Made by a program: the position numbers and the translations under genes. DNA of 64,000 nucleotides from Alphaproteobacteria bacterium (GTDB lineage Bacteria > Pseudomonadota > Alphaproteobacteria > Acetobacterales > Acetobacteraceae), in contig JADZEB010000004.1 of NCBI GenBank assembly GCA_020850755.1, forward strand, positions 62,001-126,000, read 5' to 3'. Shown one piece after another: positions 25,987 through 36,100 of this stretch (position 1 is its first letter; the number at the start of each line of letters is the position of its first letter). The notes under the pieces were generated by a model. It ran no database searches, was not told the origin of the DNA, and worked only from the letters and a program-made list of their open reading frames with translations.

Positions 25987-26553
25987 CTAGTGCGCGCCGG
26001 TGGCGGGGCCCGAGGCGGCCCCGCCGATCACAACGCCGGTATCGGGCACATGGTAAAGGCGCCCGGTGAACAGGCACACCAGCGCCTTGCCGAGGCCCCA
26101 GGCGGCGGCAAGCCAGGTGAGCGACGCGCCGATCACGATCATGCCCATCGGATAGACGATCGGGATCTCCACCATGCCGCGGCGCAGATACCAGCCATTA
26201 TAGGCCTTCATCCACTCGATCGACGCCATCGACACCAGCACGCTCATGAGCACGACCGCCAGCGCCTTGTCGAGCAGGACGATGGCGATCGCGAGCTTGC
26301 CATGCGCGCGATGCGTGAACACGTCGACATTGAGCTGCCGGTGCTGCCATTCCACCAGGCCGAGCACGCCCATGGTCACCAGCACCAGCAGCATTTCCAC
26401 GCCCTCGAACACGCCGATGATCGGCTTGCCTGTGATCCATCGCTTCATCACGTCGAAAGTGACGGTGATGGCGATGACAAGCAGGGCGAATCCGGCGATG
26501 AGCGCGACCGCGTTCAAGACGCGCCCGAGGAAGCGTTCGATCGATTGCACCAC
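25987..26553 (-). CDS. dctQ: TRAP transporter small permease (DctQ)
   Basis: A 188-residue membrane protein with four helices, starting with an amphipathic N terminus and VALIAGFALLVIAITVTFDVMKR, which holds the family's conserved R/K after helix 1. VEWQHRQLNVDVFTHR is the typical DctQ segment before helix 3. It lies between the receptor and DctM genes, in the usual dctPQM order. Confidence 0.92.
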   Translation of the reverse strand: MVQSIERFLGRVLNAVALIAGFALLVIAITVTFDVMKRWITGKPIIGVFEGVEMLLVLVTMGVLGLVEWQHRQLNVDVFTHRAHGKLAIAIVLLDKALAVVLMSVLVSMASIEWMKAYNGWYLRRGMVEIPIVYPMGMIVIGASLTWLAAAWGLGKALVCLFTGRLYHVPDTGVVIGGAASGPATGAH

Positions 26554-26615
26554 GCCGGATCCTCCTTCAGCCGCGCCGCGCGAACAGGCGGCGCCCGGTC
26601 CAGGTCAACAGCCGC

Positions 26616-27689
26616 TCAGCGCAGCCGGCCGGCGGCATACTCCGCCACCAGCTCGCGATAGCGATTGGCGATCGCCGTGCCGGGATGCCCCAGCGCATTG
26701 ATGGCCTGCGCGGCCGCCGCCGTGAAGTCACCCGTGCGGCGCGCCAGTTCCGCAGTATCCGCGGGCGAGAGGTTGGTGAAGGTGATGCCGCGCTGGCGCA
26801 TCTGCGCGATCGAATCCTCGCCATCCTGCTGCATGCGCCGGCCCGCGGCGACCGTGAACTCGCGATTGACGCGCTGGATGGTCTCGCGATCGGCCTGGCT
26901 GACCCGGTTCCAGGAATTGGCATTGAAGATGTAGACATCGCCGATGCCCATGAAGTGGGCGCCATAGCGCGGGCCGAGGAACAGGATGTGGCGACCCTGC
27001 TCGAACCAGCGCAGGCTGAACATCGCTGCCGGGGTGGTGAAGGCGCCGTCGATCACCCCGGTCTGCAGCGAGGTGTAGATTTCGCCGGCCGCCACCGCGA
27101 GCGGCGTGGCGCCGGCGGCCGAGAAGATGCGTGGCAGGTTCGGCCCGAACACGCGGACCTTCTTGCCCTGCAACTCGGCCAGCGTGCTGACCGGCGTGCG
27201 CGTCAGCACGGCGAAGGTGAAGGCCGGAATCCACACCATCGGCACCAGCCCGATATCGGCGAATTCCTTGTTGATCTGGGGGAACTCCTGCAACAGCCGC
27301 GAGAACACGGTGGCAAGGCCCACCGTGTCGATCTGGTTCCCGACCGTGATATCGGCAGTGCCAGCCAGGATCGAGGTGATCGGCAGCTGCCGCGCCGAGG
27401 AGGCGACATTGGTCACGCCGATGTCGGCCACGCCGGTGGTCAGGCCCTCGATCATGTTCTCGAGCCGCAAGAGCGCGCCGCCGGGCACGTGGCGGATGCG
27501 AACGCGGTTCTCGGTCGCGCGCTGGATCTCGGCGATCCATTCATCGGCAACCACGCCGAACTGCACATGGTTGCGCGCCAGCGGGTTGGCATAGACGAAA
27601 TTCTGCGCCGCAGCCTGCTGGCTCGCACCCATCCCGGCCCAGGAGGCCAGTGCAAAGGCGCCGGCCAGCAACAGGTTCCTGATCTTCAT
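26616..27689 (-). CDS. dctP: TRAP transporter periplasmic receptor (DctP), copy 1
   Basis: A 357-residue receptor. The ATG at 27689 begins a clean signal peptide (MKIRNLLLAGAFALASWAG, cleavage near QAAAQN). The mature domain includes GGALLRLENMIEGLTTGVAD, GKKVRVFGPNLPRIFSAAGA (the carboxylate-binding strand) and TSLQTGVIDGAF. The last shows the TRAP helix that reads LQTGVxDG. It is visibly a close relative of the second receptor 1 kb upstream, with long identical blocks such as WNRVSQADRE against WNRISQADRE. The two receptors flank an SDR gene. Confidence 0.94.
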   Translation of the reverse strand: MKIRNLLLAGAFALASWAGMGASQQAAAQNFVYANPLARNHVQFGVVADEWIAEIQRATENRVRIRHVPGGALLRLENMIEGLTTGVADIGVTNVASSARQLPITSILAGTADITVGNQIDTVGLATVFSRLLQEFPQINKEFADIGLVPMVWIPAFTFAVLTRTPVSTLAELQGKKVRVFGPNLPRIFSAAGATPLAVAAGEIYTSLQTGVIDGAFTTPAAMFSLRWFEQGRHILFLGPRYGAHFMGIGDVYIFNANSWNRVSQADRETIQRVNREFTVAAGRRMQQDGEDSIAQMRQRGITFTNLSPADTAELARRTGDFTAAAAQAINALGHPGTAIANRYRELVAEYAAGRLR

Positions 27690-27813
27690 CGACGTGTTCT
27701 CCCTATGGATCCGGGCAACAGCCCGATACGAACCGTTCCACGGTGCATGGGACCGGATTACCGCACAAGAGGGCTCGTTGCGGTTCGGCACCGAACCAGC
27801 CCAGCGACCCTGT

Positions 27814-28578
27814 TCACATCGCGGTCCAGCCGCCATCCACCACCAGCGTGTGCCCGGTGACGAAGCTGCTGTCGTCGCTGGCGAGATAGAGGATCGCCTT
27901 GGCAAGCTCCTCGGGCTTGCCGAAGCGCCCCATGGCGTGGCGCGCGGCCCAGATCTTGGCCTGCCCCTCCGGGTCCTTGAAGCGCGTGGCAAGCGAGCGG
28001 CGCGGCATCGGCGTATCAATGATCCCAGGCGCAACCGCGTTGACACGGATGTTCTGCTTGGCGTGATCCACGGCCATGGTCTTGGTCAGGCTGAGGATCG
28101 CGCCCTTGGTGGCGATGTAGCCGGCATTGTTGCCGCCGCTGGAATAGGCGAGCTGCGAGGCGATCATCACGATCGTGCCGCCACCAGTCTTCACCAGCGC
28201 AGGGATGGAGGCGTGCAGCCAGGTGTAGGTGCCGCGCACATTGACGGCGAACACCTTGTCCCAGGCGGCCTCGTCCATCGTCTCCACCGTGCCGCCGGTG
28301 GAAATGCCCGCGCAGGTGATGACGGTATCGAGCCGCCCCCAGCGCTGCATGAGATCGGCCACCGCCGCCTTGGGCGGCGCCGCGAGCGAGACATCGGCTT
28401 CCATCGTCTCGGCCGTGCCGCCGGCGCCAGCGATGGCGGCCTTCACCTCGGCCAGACCGGCCGCATTCTGGTCGACCAGCAGGAGCCTGGTGCCCTCGGC
28501 GGCCAGAAGCCGCGCCGTCGCCGCGCCAATGCCCGACCCGGCGCCGGTGATAATACCGACGCGCCCTTGCATCTTCAT
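27814..28578 (-). CDS. Short-chain dehydrogenase/reductase
   Basis: A 254-residue classical SDR with all key residues: ITGAGSGIGAATARLLA for NAD(P), the ITCAGIS segment, catalytic serine in IASQLAYSS, and YIATK as YxxxK. D40 in LLLVDQN suggests NAD preference. C-terminal VDGGWTAM is standard. It lies between two TRAP receptor genes on the same strand, so it probably oxidises or reduces the transported hydroxy or keto acid. Substrate not identifiable. Confidence 0.93.
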   Translation of the reverse strand: MKMQGRVGIITGAGSGIGAATARLLAAEGTRLLLVDQNAAGLAEVKAAIAGAGGTAETMEADVSLAAPPKAAVADLMQRWGRLDTVITCAGISTGGTVETMDEAAWDKVFAVNVRGTYTWLHASIPALVKTGGGTIVMIASQLAYSSGGNNAGYIATKGAILSLTKTMAVDHAKQNIRVNAVAPGIIDTPMPRRSLATRFKDPEGQAKIWAARHAMGRFGKPEELAKAILYLASDDSSFVTGHTLVVDGGWTAM

Positions 28579-28684
28579 GCCATGCCCTCCGGGGGTAGTC
28601 CTGCCGATCGCTCAGCATTGCTGCGGGGAAACAAGGCGCGGGCGTGCACGGCCTCGACCGGGACACGCCCGCCCCAAGCGCTGA

Positions 28685-28709
28685 CGGGGCCGCCGCGCGG
28701 GCGGCCCCG
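28685..28709 (-). terminator. Strong hairpin after second TRAP receptor
   Basis: A 10-bp perfect stem, CGGGGCCGCC and GGCGGCCCCG, with a 5-base loop. It starts seven bases past the stop of the copy-2 receptor on the minus strand. No U-run follows. It may partially terminate or protect the receptor mRNA, giving more receptor than permease. Confidence 0.5.
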
Positions 28710-28715
28710 ACCGCA

Positions 28716-29783
28716 TCACGGCCGCAGGCGGCCGGCGGCGTAGTCGTCGACCAGCTGGCGGTAGCGCGCCATGATCGCGGTGCCGGGGCGGCCCAGTTCG
28801 TTCATGCGCGCCTCGGCGATGGCAGCGAAGTCGCCGGTGCGGCGAGCGAGCTCGGCGGTATCTGCGGCCGACAGGCTGCGCACGGTGACACCCTTCTCGC
28901 GCAGCTCGCGCAGCGCGGCCTCGCCCGTCTCCTGCATGCGGCGGCCGGCAGCCAAGGTCACCTGCGCCGAGATGCGCTCGATCGCCTCGCGGTCGGCCTG
29001 GCTGATGCGGTTCCAGCTGTTCAGGTTGAAGATGTAGGAGACGCCGATACCCAGCGTCTGCGCACCCACGCCGGGACCGGTGTGGATCACGTTGCGCGCC
29101 TGTTCGTACCAGCGACCGGTGATCATGTTCGGCGGGTCGGTCATGGCGGCATCGATGACGCCGGTCTGCAGCGAGGTGTAGACCTCGTTCACCGCCACCG
29201 CGAGCGGCGTCGCCCCGGCGGCCGAAAGGACACGCGGCAGGTTCGGGCCGAAGGCCCGGATCTTCTTGCCCTGGAAATCGGCCAGCGTGGCGATCGGGTC
29301 GCGCGCGATGACCGCGAAGGTGAAGGTCGGGATCCAGACCAGCGGCTTCAGCCCGACATCCGTGAACTCCTGCGTGATCTGCGGGAATTCCTGCAACAGG
29401 CGGGTGACGACGAGGCCGAGGCCGAGCGTATCAAGCCGGTTGCCGAGCGTGATGTCGGCGGTGCCAGCCATCGTGGCGGTGATCGGCAGCTGGCCAGGGA
29501 AGCTCGATACGTTGGTAACGCCCGCATCGGCAACGCCGTTGCGCAGCCCCTCGATCATGTTCTCGAGCTTGAGCAGCGCACCGCCAGGAACGTGGCGGAT
29601 GCGCACGCGGTTGTTGGTTGCACGCTGGATCTCGTTGATCCATTCGTCGGCGACGACGCCGAACTGCACATGGGTTCGGGCAAGCGAGTTGGCGTAGACC
29701 AGGTTCTGCGCCTGCGCGTTGGCGGCGCCGAACGCGGTCGCGGCGGCCAGAGCGCCAGCCATCACGGTTGAACGATAAGACAT
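28716..29783 (-). CDS. dctP: TRAP transporter periplasmic receptor (DctP), copy 2
   Basis: A 355-residue receptor and first gene of the minus-strand TRAP operon. A signal peptide ends near NAQAQN. It shares long blocks with copy 1: VRIRHVPGGALL, ENMIEGL, GKKIRAFGPNLPRVLSAAGA, TSLQTGVID and the TAELARRTGDF tail. By eye identity exceeds half of positions, so a local duplication is likely. The ligand-pocket neighbourhood differs (FTTPAAMFSLRW in copy 1, MTDPPNMITGRW here), pointing to a changed ligand range. A GGAGG site precedes the start. Confidence 0.94.
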   Translation of the reverse strand: MSYRSTVMAGALAAATAFGAANAQAQNLVYANSLARTHVQFGVVADEWINEIQRATNNRVRIRHVPGGALLKLENMIEGLRNGVADAGVTNVSSFPGQLPITATMAGTADITLGNRLDTLGLGLVVTRLLQEFPQITQEFTDVGLKPLVWIPTFTFAVIARDPIATLADFQGKKIRAFGPNLPRVLSAAGATPLAVAVNEVYTSLQTGVIDAAMTDPPNMITGRWYEQARNVIHTGPGVGAQTLGIGVSYIFNLNSWNRISQADREAIERISAQVTLAAGRRMQETGEAALRELREKGVTVRSLSAADTAELARRTGDFAAIAEARMNELGRPGTAIMARYRQLVDDYAAGRLRP

Positions 29784-30015
29784 GAATGAAACCTCCTAGC
29801 TTCTGGCCGGGGCGCTGCATCGGGATGCAAAGTTTTCCGGCGGCCGGATGATGCAACGGAGTCCCGCCAGCGTCTAGATGCCACGACCCCGGTTTGCGAT
29901 TGTTGCGCGGAGCACGATTCCTGCGCACGCGCCACCTTGACCGCGCGCGCCAGCTACCGTGCAATGCGCGCCGCCCTGCACGCGGCGCGTCCGCGGGGAT
30001 GTGCGAAGGAGAAAG

Positions 30016-31017
30016 ATGATGGCGATCCTGGTGACCGGCGGCGCAGGCTTCGTGGGCCTGAACGTCGTCGAACAGCTGCTCGAGCGCGGCGAGCATGTGG
30101 TGGTGTTCGGCCGCGAGGCCCTGCCCGCTGCTGCCGCCCGGCTGTTCACGAAGCTCAAGGGCCGCATCGATGTGGTCCAGGGCGACGTGCTCGACAAGGC
30201 CGCGCTCAAGGCCGTGTTCGACACGCACAAGATCGACCGCATGTTTCCGCTCGCCGTCATCACTGCCGGGCCCCGGCGCGAGGCGGACGATACCGAGACC
30301 ATCCTCGATGTGAACATGCGCGGCATGGCGATCCAGCTTCGCGCCGCACGCGATGCGGGCGTGAAGCGGATCGTGTTCCCCTCCTCGATCTCGGTCTATG
30401 GCGAGAGCCTGAACACCCACGGCCTGTTGCGCGAGGACACGACGCCCCCGGTGCCGAACTCGATCTACGGCGTGACGAAGTACGCCGGCGAGCGCATGGC
30501 GATCCGCCTCGCGCAGCTCTGGAACCTCGATCTCGTCTGCGGTCGCATCGGCGCCGTGTTCGGCCCTTGGGAGCGCGACACCGGCGTGCGCGATCTCTGC
30601 GGCCCGCACATGCAGCTTGCCATCCGCGCGCTGGAAGGCGGCGAGGCGGTGATGCCGGCGCGCATGGTGCCGCGCCCCTGGGTCTATTCGCGCGACCTCG
30701 CCGCCGGGCTGATCCTGCTGCTCGATGCCAAGAAGCCGCGCTGGCCGGTCTACAACATCGCCTCGGGCGTGGAATGGGGCGGCGTGATCACGCGCTGGGC
30801 CGATACGCTGGCCGGCGCCTATCCGAAGTTCAGCTGGCGCCAGTCGGACAAGCCGGCGGAAGTGAACATCATGTTCCACAATGACGATCCGAGGGGGCTC
30901 GAGGATATCAGCCGCATCCGCGACGAGATGGGCTACCGCCCGCGCTTCATCCACCAGGGCGCCTATGACGACTACTTGAAATGGACGCAGGCAGCGCCCG
31001 ATTATCTGGTGAAGTAG
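30016..31017 (+). CDS. NAD-dependent epimerase/dehydratase (extended SDR)
   Basis: A 333-residue extended SDR. Start at ATG 30016 (or the adjacent ATG at 30019) after GAAGGAG. VTGGAGFVGLNVVEQLLERG is the NAD motif, FPSSISVYGE carries the catalytic serine, and IYGVTKYAGERMA is the YxxxK motif. The frame and closing FSWRQ...PRFIHQG region resemble sugar-acid or erythronate-type epimerases. It is divergent from the TRAP operon across 232 bp and may act on the same substrate class, for instance 2-keto-sugar acids. That is inference. Confidence 0.9.
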   Translation: MMAILVTGGAGFVGLNVVEQLLERGEHVVVFGREALPAAAARLFTKLKGRIDVVQGDVLDKAALKAVFDTHKIDRMFPLAVITAGPRREADDTETILDVNMRGMAIQLRAARDAGVKRIVFPSSISVYGESLNTHGLLREDTTPPVPNSIYGVTKYAGERMAIRLAQLWNLDLVCGRIGAVFGPWERDTGVRDLCGPHMQLAIRALEGGEAVMPARMVPRPWVYSRDLAAGLILLLDAKKPRWPVYNIASGVEWGGVITRWADTLAGAYPKFSWRQSDKPAEVNIMFHNDDPRGLEDISRIRDEMGYRPRFIHQGAYDDYLKWTQAAPDYLVK

Positions 31018-31038
31018 CCCTGCGCCGGACCGGGGCCG

Positions 31039-33105
31039 TCAGCGCACGCGCAGTTCCGCGGCGGCGGCGGCTCCGGTCGCATCGATCACGGTGACGCGGT
31101 AGAAGCCCGGCCCCTCGGGTGTCCAGCTCGCGTCGCGGCGGTGGCGCTCGGATTCTATCGGCCTTCCATCGACCAGCCAGACGAAGGGCCGGCGCCCGCC
31201 CTCGGCGCGCAGCGCAAGGCCCTGGCCGCCGGCGCGCTGCTGCACCACCGATCCGTTCGCCGGGAACAGGAGCCGCAAGGCGTCCGGCTGGCCGCGCCGC
31301 GCGCCGCCCGCAGCCATCCGCGCAAGACCGGCCGGGCGCGGCAGCTCGATCGTGCCGCGCGGCGTGGCCAAGGCTACGGCCGTGGGCGTCTCGGGCAACA
31401 GGTCGGCAAGGCGGAACAGGATCGGTGCAGCGGTGCGCCGCCCCGTGTGGCCGGGCAGCGGCGTGCCGTCGGGACGGCCGACCCAGACCGCGATCACATG
31501 CCCGTCCACGATGCCCGCCGCCCAGGCATCGCGGAAGCCGTAGGAGGTGCCGGTCTTGTAGGCGATCTGCCGCCCGCGCCGCGCGAGCGTGGGCAAGGCA
31601 TGGCCGGGTGGGGCCGGCGTGCCGGCCAGGATGTCGCGCGTCGCGGCGGCGGCGGCGGGGGAGAAGATCGCCACGGCGCGGCCCTCGGCGTCGTCGCTGC
31701 GCAGTCGCAGAGGCGCGACCCGCCCCTCATCGCCGTAGGCGGCATAGAGCGCGGCAAGGTCCCAGAGCGTGAGCCCGACGCCGCCGAGCGCGATGGGCAG
31801 GCCGGGACGCTCCGCCCCGCGCGGCAGGCGCAGCGTCACCCCGGCGGCCTTCAGCGCCGTGGTGAAACGCAACGGCCCGACCTCGTTCAGGATCGCCACC
31901 GCCGGCACGTTGAGCGACATCTGCAACGCCTCGCGCACGCTGATATCGCCGGCGAAGTCGCGACCGAAATTCTCGGGCGCGTAGCCGCCGAAGCGCTGCG
32001 GCAGATCCTCGAGCCGCGTATCGGGATGGATCACGCGGTCATCGAAGCCCATCGCGTAGATGAAGGGCTTGAGCGCCGAACCGGGCGAACGCACCGCGCC
32101 CACGAGATCGATCCGGCCCGCGCGCGCCTCGTCGCCGGCATCGGCGCCGCCGACATAGGCGCGCACCAGCCGCGTGCGTGCCTCGGCGATCAGCACGGCG
32201 ACCGAAGCGCGCGGATGCAGCGCGGTCGCGGCCTCGCGCGCGATCTCCTCGGCAGCGGCCTGGATGGTGCGGTCGAGTGTCGCAGGGATGCGCGCGCCCG
32301 GGGCCTCGCGCGCCAGCCGCCAGGCGAGGTGCGGGGCAAGGCGCGGCATCGGCGCGCGCGCGACCGGCACCGGCGCGGCGCGGGCACGCGCCACCTCGGC
32401 TTCGGTCAGCACGCCACGGGCAAGCGCGCGCGCCAGCACCTTCTCGCGACCGGCGGCGGCAGCGGAAGGGTAGCGGTCGGGCCGCTGCGCCGATGGCCGT
32501 TGCGGCAGCGCCACAAGCAAGGCGAGATCGGCGATATCGAGCGCGTGCGGTGGACGGCCGAAATACATCATCGCCGCCCCGCGCACCCCTTCGACATTGC
32601 CGCCGAAGGGCGCAAGCGTGAGATACATGCCCAGTATCTCGCGCTTGCTGAACCGCCGCTCGAGCTGCACGGCGCGGAACGCCTCGATCGCCTTGGCCAG
32701 GATTGTGCGCGGCCGCGGCTCCAGCAGGCGGGCGACCTGCATGGTGATGGTCGAGCCGCCCGAGACGATGCGCCCGTGCCGCAGCCACTGCCCGGCGGCG
32801 CGCCCGATCGCCAGCGGATCGACACCGTAATGGCCCGCGAAGCGCTGATCCTCGTAGGCCATCAGCAGGCGCAGATAGAGCGGCGGCACATCCGCCTCGG
32901 CGGTGCCGAGGCGCCACACGCCGGCGCGTGTCGGCAGCACCGAGACGCTGCGCCCGTCGCGATCCAGGACCTCGGTCGAGATGTCACCCAGGCGCGAGAG
33001 GTCGGGCGGCAGCGCGCGGTCGAGCAACAGGAAGCCGCCCGCGCCGGCGAGCGCCAGACCCGCCGCCGCCAGCGCCGCCCGACGCAGGAGCCGCCTGCTG
33101 CGCAT
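31039..33105 (-). CDS. pbpC: Penicillin-binding protein 1C
   Basis: A 688-residue bifunctional class A PBP. I start at ATG 33105, just before the N-terminal membrane anchor (LAAAGLALAGAGGFLLL). The GT51 transglycosylase has EDQRFAGHYG (Glu near residue 85) and GGSTITMQVARLLEP. The transpeptidase has SALK as SxxK, SLN as SxN and KTGTSYGFRDAW as KTG. The C-terminal WLVDGRPI...GFYRVTVIDATG is the BiPBP_C domain diagnostic of PBP1C. It acts in the periplasm on glycan strands. It follows the alpha-2-macroglobulin gene by 28 bases, the classic yfhM-pbpC arrangement. Confidence 0.95.
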   Translation of the reverse strand: MRSRRLLRRAALAAAGLALAGAGGFLLLDRALPPDLSRLGDISTEVLDRDGRSVSVLPTRAGVWRLGTAEADVPPLYLRLLMAYEDQRFAGHYGVDPLAIGRAAGQWLRHGRIVSGGSTITMQVARLLEPRPRTILAKAIEAFRAVQLERRFSKREILGMYLTLAPFGGNVEGVRGAAMMYFGRPPHALDIADLALLVALPQRPSAQRPDRYPSAAAAGREKVLARALARGVLTEAEVARARAAPVPVARAPMPRLAPHLAWRLAREAPGARIPATLDRTIQAAAEEIAREAATALHPRASVAVLIAEARTRLVRAYVGGADAGDEARAGRIDLVGAVRSPGSALKPFIYAMGFDDRVIHPDTRLEDLPQRFGGYAPENFGRDFAGDISVREALQMSLNVPAVAILNEVGPLRFTTALKAAGVTLRLPRGAERPGLPIALGGVGLTLWDLAALYAAYGDEGRVAPLRLRSDDAEGRAVAIFSPAAAAATRDILAGTPAPPGHALPTLARRGRQIAYKTGTSYGFRDAWAAGIVDGHVIAVWVGRPDGTPLPGHTGRRTAAPILFRLADLLPETPTAVALATPRGTIELPRPAGLARMAAGGARRGQPDALRLLFPANGSVVQQRAGGQGLALRAEGGRRPFVWLVDGRPIESERHRRDASWTPEGPGFYRVTVIDATGAAAAAELRVR

Positions 33106-33133
33106 GACCGCATCCCTGCTCCGGTCGCCCGGC

Positions 33134-36100
33134 CTAGTTGGCCGCAGCGCCGACGGTGATCCTTCCTGCCGCCTGGCGCGCATGGAAGCGGGGCCGGTAC
33201 ATGTCCTCGGCCGAGGCGCCGGGCAGCTCGAACTGGCCTTGCGTCACGGCGCGTGCACGGAAGGCAAGGCGCACCGGGCGCGAGCCGCGCGTGGTGTCGA
33301 TCTGCGCGGCGAAACGGTCGTCGCGCGCTTCCGCCGCCGCCGGCTCGTCGAGCGAGCCGAGCCAGGGCATACCCGCGGTCTGGCCGGAGGCGAACACGCG
33401 CTCGATCTCCCAGCCCCCCGGCAGCGACTGCACCAGTAGCATCTGGTGGCCGTCGCCGGTCTCGGCCCAGGCTTCCAGCAGGATGATGAAGCTGTCGTTC
33501 TGGCGCACGGCGTCGAGATCAAGCGGGCTGCCATCGTTGCGGTGGAAGCTGCGGCGGATGCGCAAGCCTTCGCGCGTGGCAGGCGCGGGCTCGGCCGGTA
33601 CGCCCGAGACCGACAGGCTGTGCCACACCGGCTCGGCCCCGGCATTGCGCACGCTGTAGCCGGCAGCGATCTGGCGCGGATTGGGCGCGAGCGTGATCAT
33701 CGCGCGCGGCCCGATCATCGTCGTCCCGCTGGCGAGCGTGATCGGCCGCTCGTCGCGCCCGAGCGCGGCCGAGGCCGCCACCAGCCAGGCCTGCTCCTGG
33801 GTCGAGGTATAGGCGGCCGTGATGCCGCTCGGCGCCAGCAGATCGACGATCGGCGCGGTGCGGTCGCGCATCAGGCCGGCTTCCTCGGTCAGCACCAGGA
33901 TCGCGGCGGCGTCGCGGATGGTGCTGCCATAGTCTGCCGACCAGTAGCGGCGCTGCATCGCCCCGAGCGCCGAGGCGAACAGCGCCTCGGCACGCGCGCG
34001 ATCGCCGATGCGGGCGAAGGCCGCGCCGAGCTGGGCCTTGGCGAGCGGCGTCGGCAGCTGCTCGGCGAAACCGTCGGCGATGAAGCGCATCGCGCCCGGG
34101 CGCGGCTGGTCGGCCAGCGCCAGCACATAGAGCTGGTAGGCGCCTGCCGCCAGTTCCTCGGGCCGGCTGCCGCGATTGCCGGCCTCGTCGGCATGGTAGC
34201 GCAGCGCCTCGCGCAAGGTGGCCTCCGGCACGAAGGCGCCGGCGGCGCGCGCGCGCAGCAGGAACTCGGTCGCATAGGCCGAGATCCAGGGATCGGCCGG
34301 GCTGCTGGCGCTCCACAGGCCGAAGCCGCCATCGAAACGCTGCCGGTCGGCGATGCTGCGCGCGGCGGCCTCGATCGCGCTCTGCCGGCCGCCCGACGGC
34401 GGCGTGCGGCCGCCGAAGGCGAGCGTCTCGTCGTCGAGGAACACCAGCGGGAAGGCCTGGCTGGTGACCTGCTCGACGCAGCCATAGGCGTAGGTGGCGA
34501 GCGAGCGCATCAGCGCGCCGCGGTCGTAGCGCAGCCGCCCGCCGAACACGAGGCTTACCGCCGCCGAGCCGGGCACGAAGCGCGCGGCGACCGCCGGATC
34601 GACGCCCAGCGTCTCGTTCGGCTGCAACTGCCGGCTGGTGGCAACCGTGATCGCCGGGCGCGAGGAGCGCACCGTGATCTGCCAGTCGCGCACGGCGCGG
34701 AAGCCGCCCGGCGCCTCCACGGTCAGCGCCACGCGCGCGATGCCGTCGCCCGTGCCGCGCAGCGGCAGCGCCAGCGTGCGCCGCTCGTTCGCGGCAAGCG
34801 TCTCGGTGAGCTCGGGCGCGGTGCCGAGCGCGAGCGGACCTTCGGTGGCGAAGCGCAGCCGCACCGGCCCGGGCGGGCCATCGACATTGTGCAGGTTGAT
34901 GGTCGCGCGCGCCTCGTCGCCCGGGGCGAGGAAGCGCGGCAATATCAGGTCGGCCACCACCGGGTCGCGCACGGTCAGCGGTGCGGCAGCCCGCCCGACA
35001 CGGGTGGCGTCATAGGCCACCACCATGATGCGCAGCTCGCCCTGGAAATCCGGGATGTCGAGCGCGATGCGCGCCCGCCCCTGGGCATCGAGCCGCGTCG
35101 GCGGCACGAACAGCGACACGAGCCGGATCGGGATCGCCGGCAGCGCGCGGCCGAGGCTGCCCTCGTCGCCACCCTGGCGCAGCACGCCGCGCGGGCCGCT
35201 GGCCGGGTCGATCAGCCGCCCGTAATCGTCGCGGAGATCGAGGCCGAGAGCGCGCTTGCCGAGATAGTAGCCGGCCGGATCGGGCGTCTGGAAATTGGTG
35301 ATCTGCAGGATGCCCTCGTCCACCGCCGCGAGTGTGACATAGGTGTCGAGCCCGCCGCCGGCGACGCTGACCGGGATCTCGACGCGCGTGCGCGGGCGCA
35401 CAAGCTGCGGCTGCTCGATCGCCACCGCCAGCGTGCGCGCGGCCGGATCGACGCCGAGCCAGGCGAAGCCGATCGCGCGCACGGGCTCGGCCTCGCGCAG
35501 TCCGGCGCGCGGGCGATGCACGGCGACACCGACATAGGCGCCCGGCCCCCAATCGGCCGAGACCGGCACATCGACGCTCGCCCCATCGGCCGGCAGGGCC
35601 AGGGTCTGCACGCTCCACACCCGGTCGGTGGCGACGAAGATCGTGGCAAGCCCGGCGAAAGGCGCGCGCACGCTGATGCGCGCCGTCTCCCCGGCGCGGT
35701 AGCTGCGCCGGTCGGCGGTGACCTCGGCCATGTCGGGCGTCTGGCTGCCGGGGGGATTCCAGCTCCAGCCGCTGTAGAAGCGCACCGAGGAGGCCGAGAC
35801 GCCGCTCGGATCGACCACCTCGATCCGGTAGCGGCCGAAATCGAGCCGCCGGGCGAAGCTTGCCGGCCGGTCGGCGGGAACGGCCAGCGCCTCGGTGGCG
35901 ACCGGCACGTCGCGCCACTGCGCCTCGTAGCGCCAGGCCTCGTTGTGGCGGACGATGCGCCACTCATACACCTCGCGCACGAGGCGCAGGCGCAAATCGG
36001 GCGCGGCGATGCGCTGCCCGGCCGGGTTCAGCGCGATGATCTCGAAGGCCGCATCCTGGTTGCGATCGACGTTGCGGCCCTGGAAGCCCGGGCGGATGCC

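Noticed and set aside
27782-27797. GGTTCGG-CA-CCGAACC palindrome after the SDR
   Set aside because: The loop is too short for a full stem, no T-run follows, and it lies within an apparent operon; not called as a terminator.
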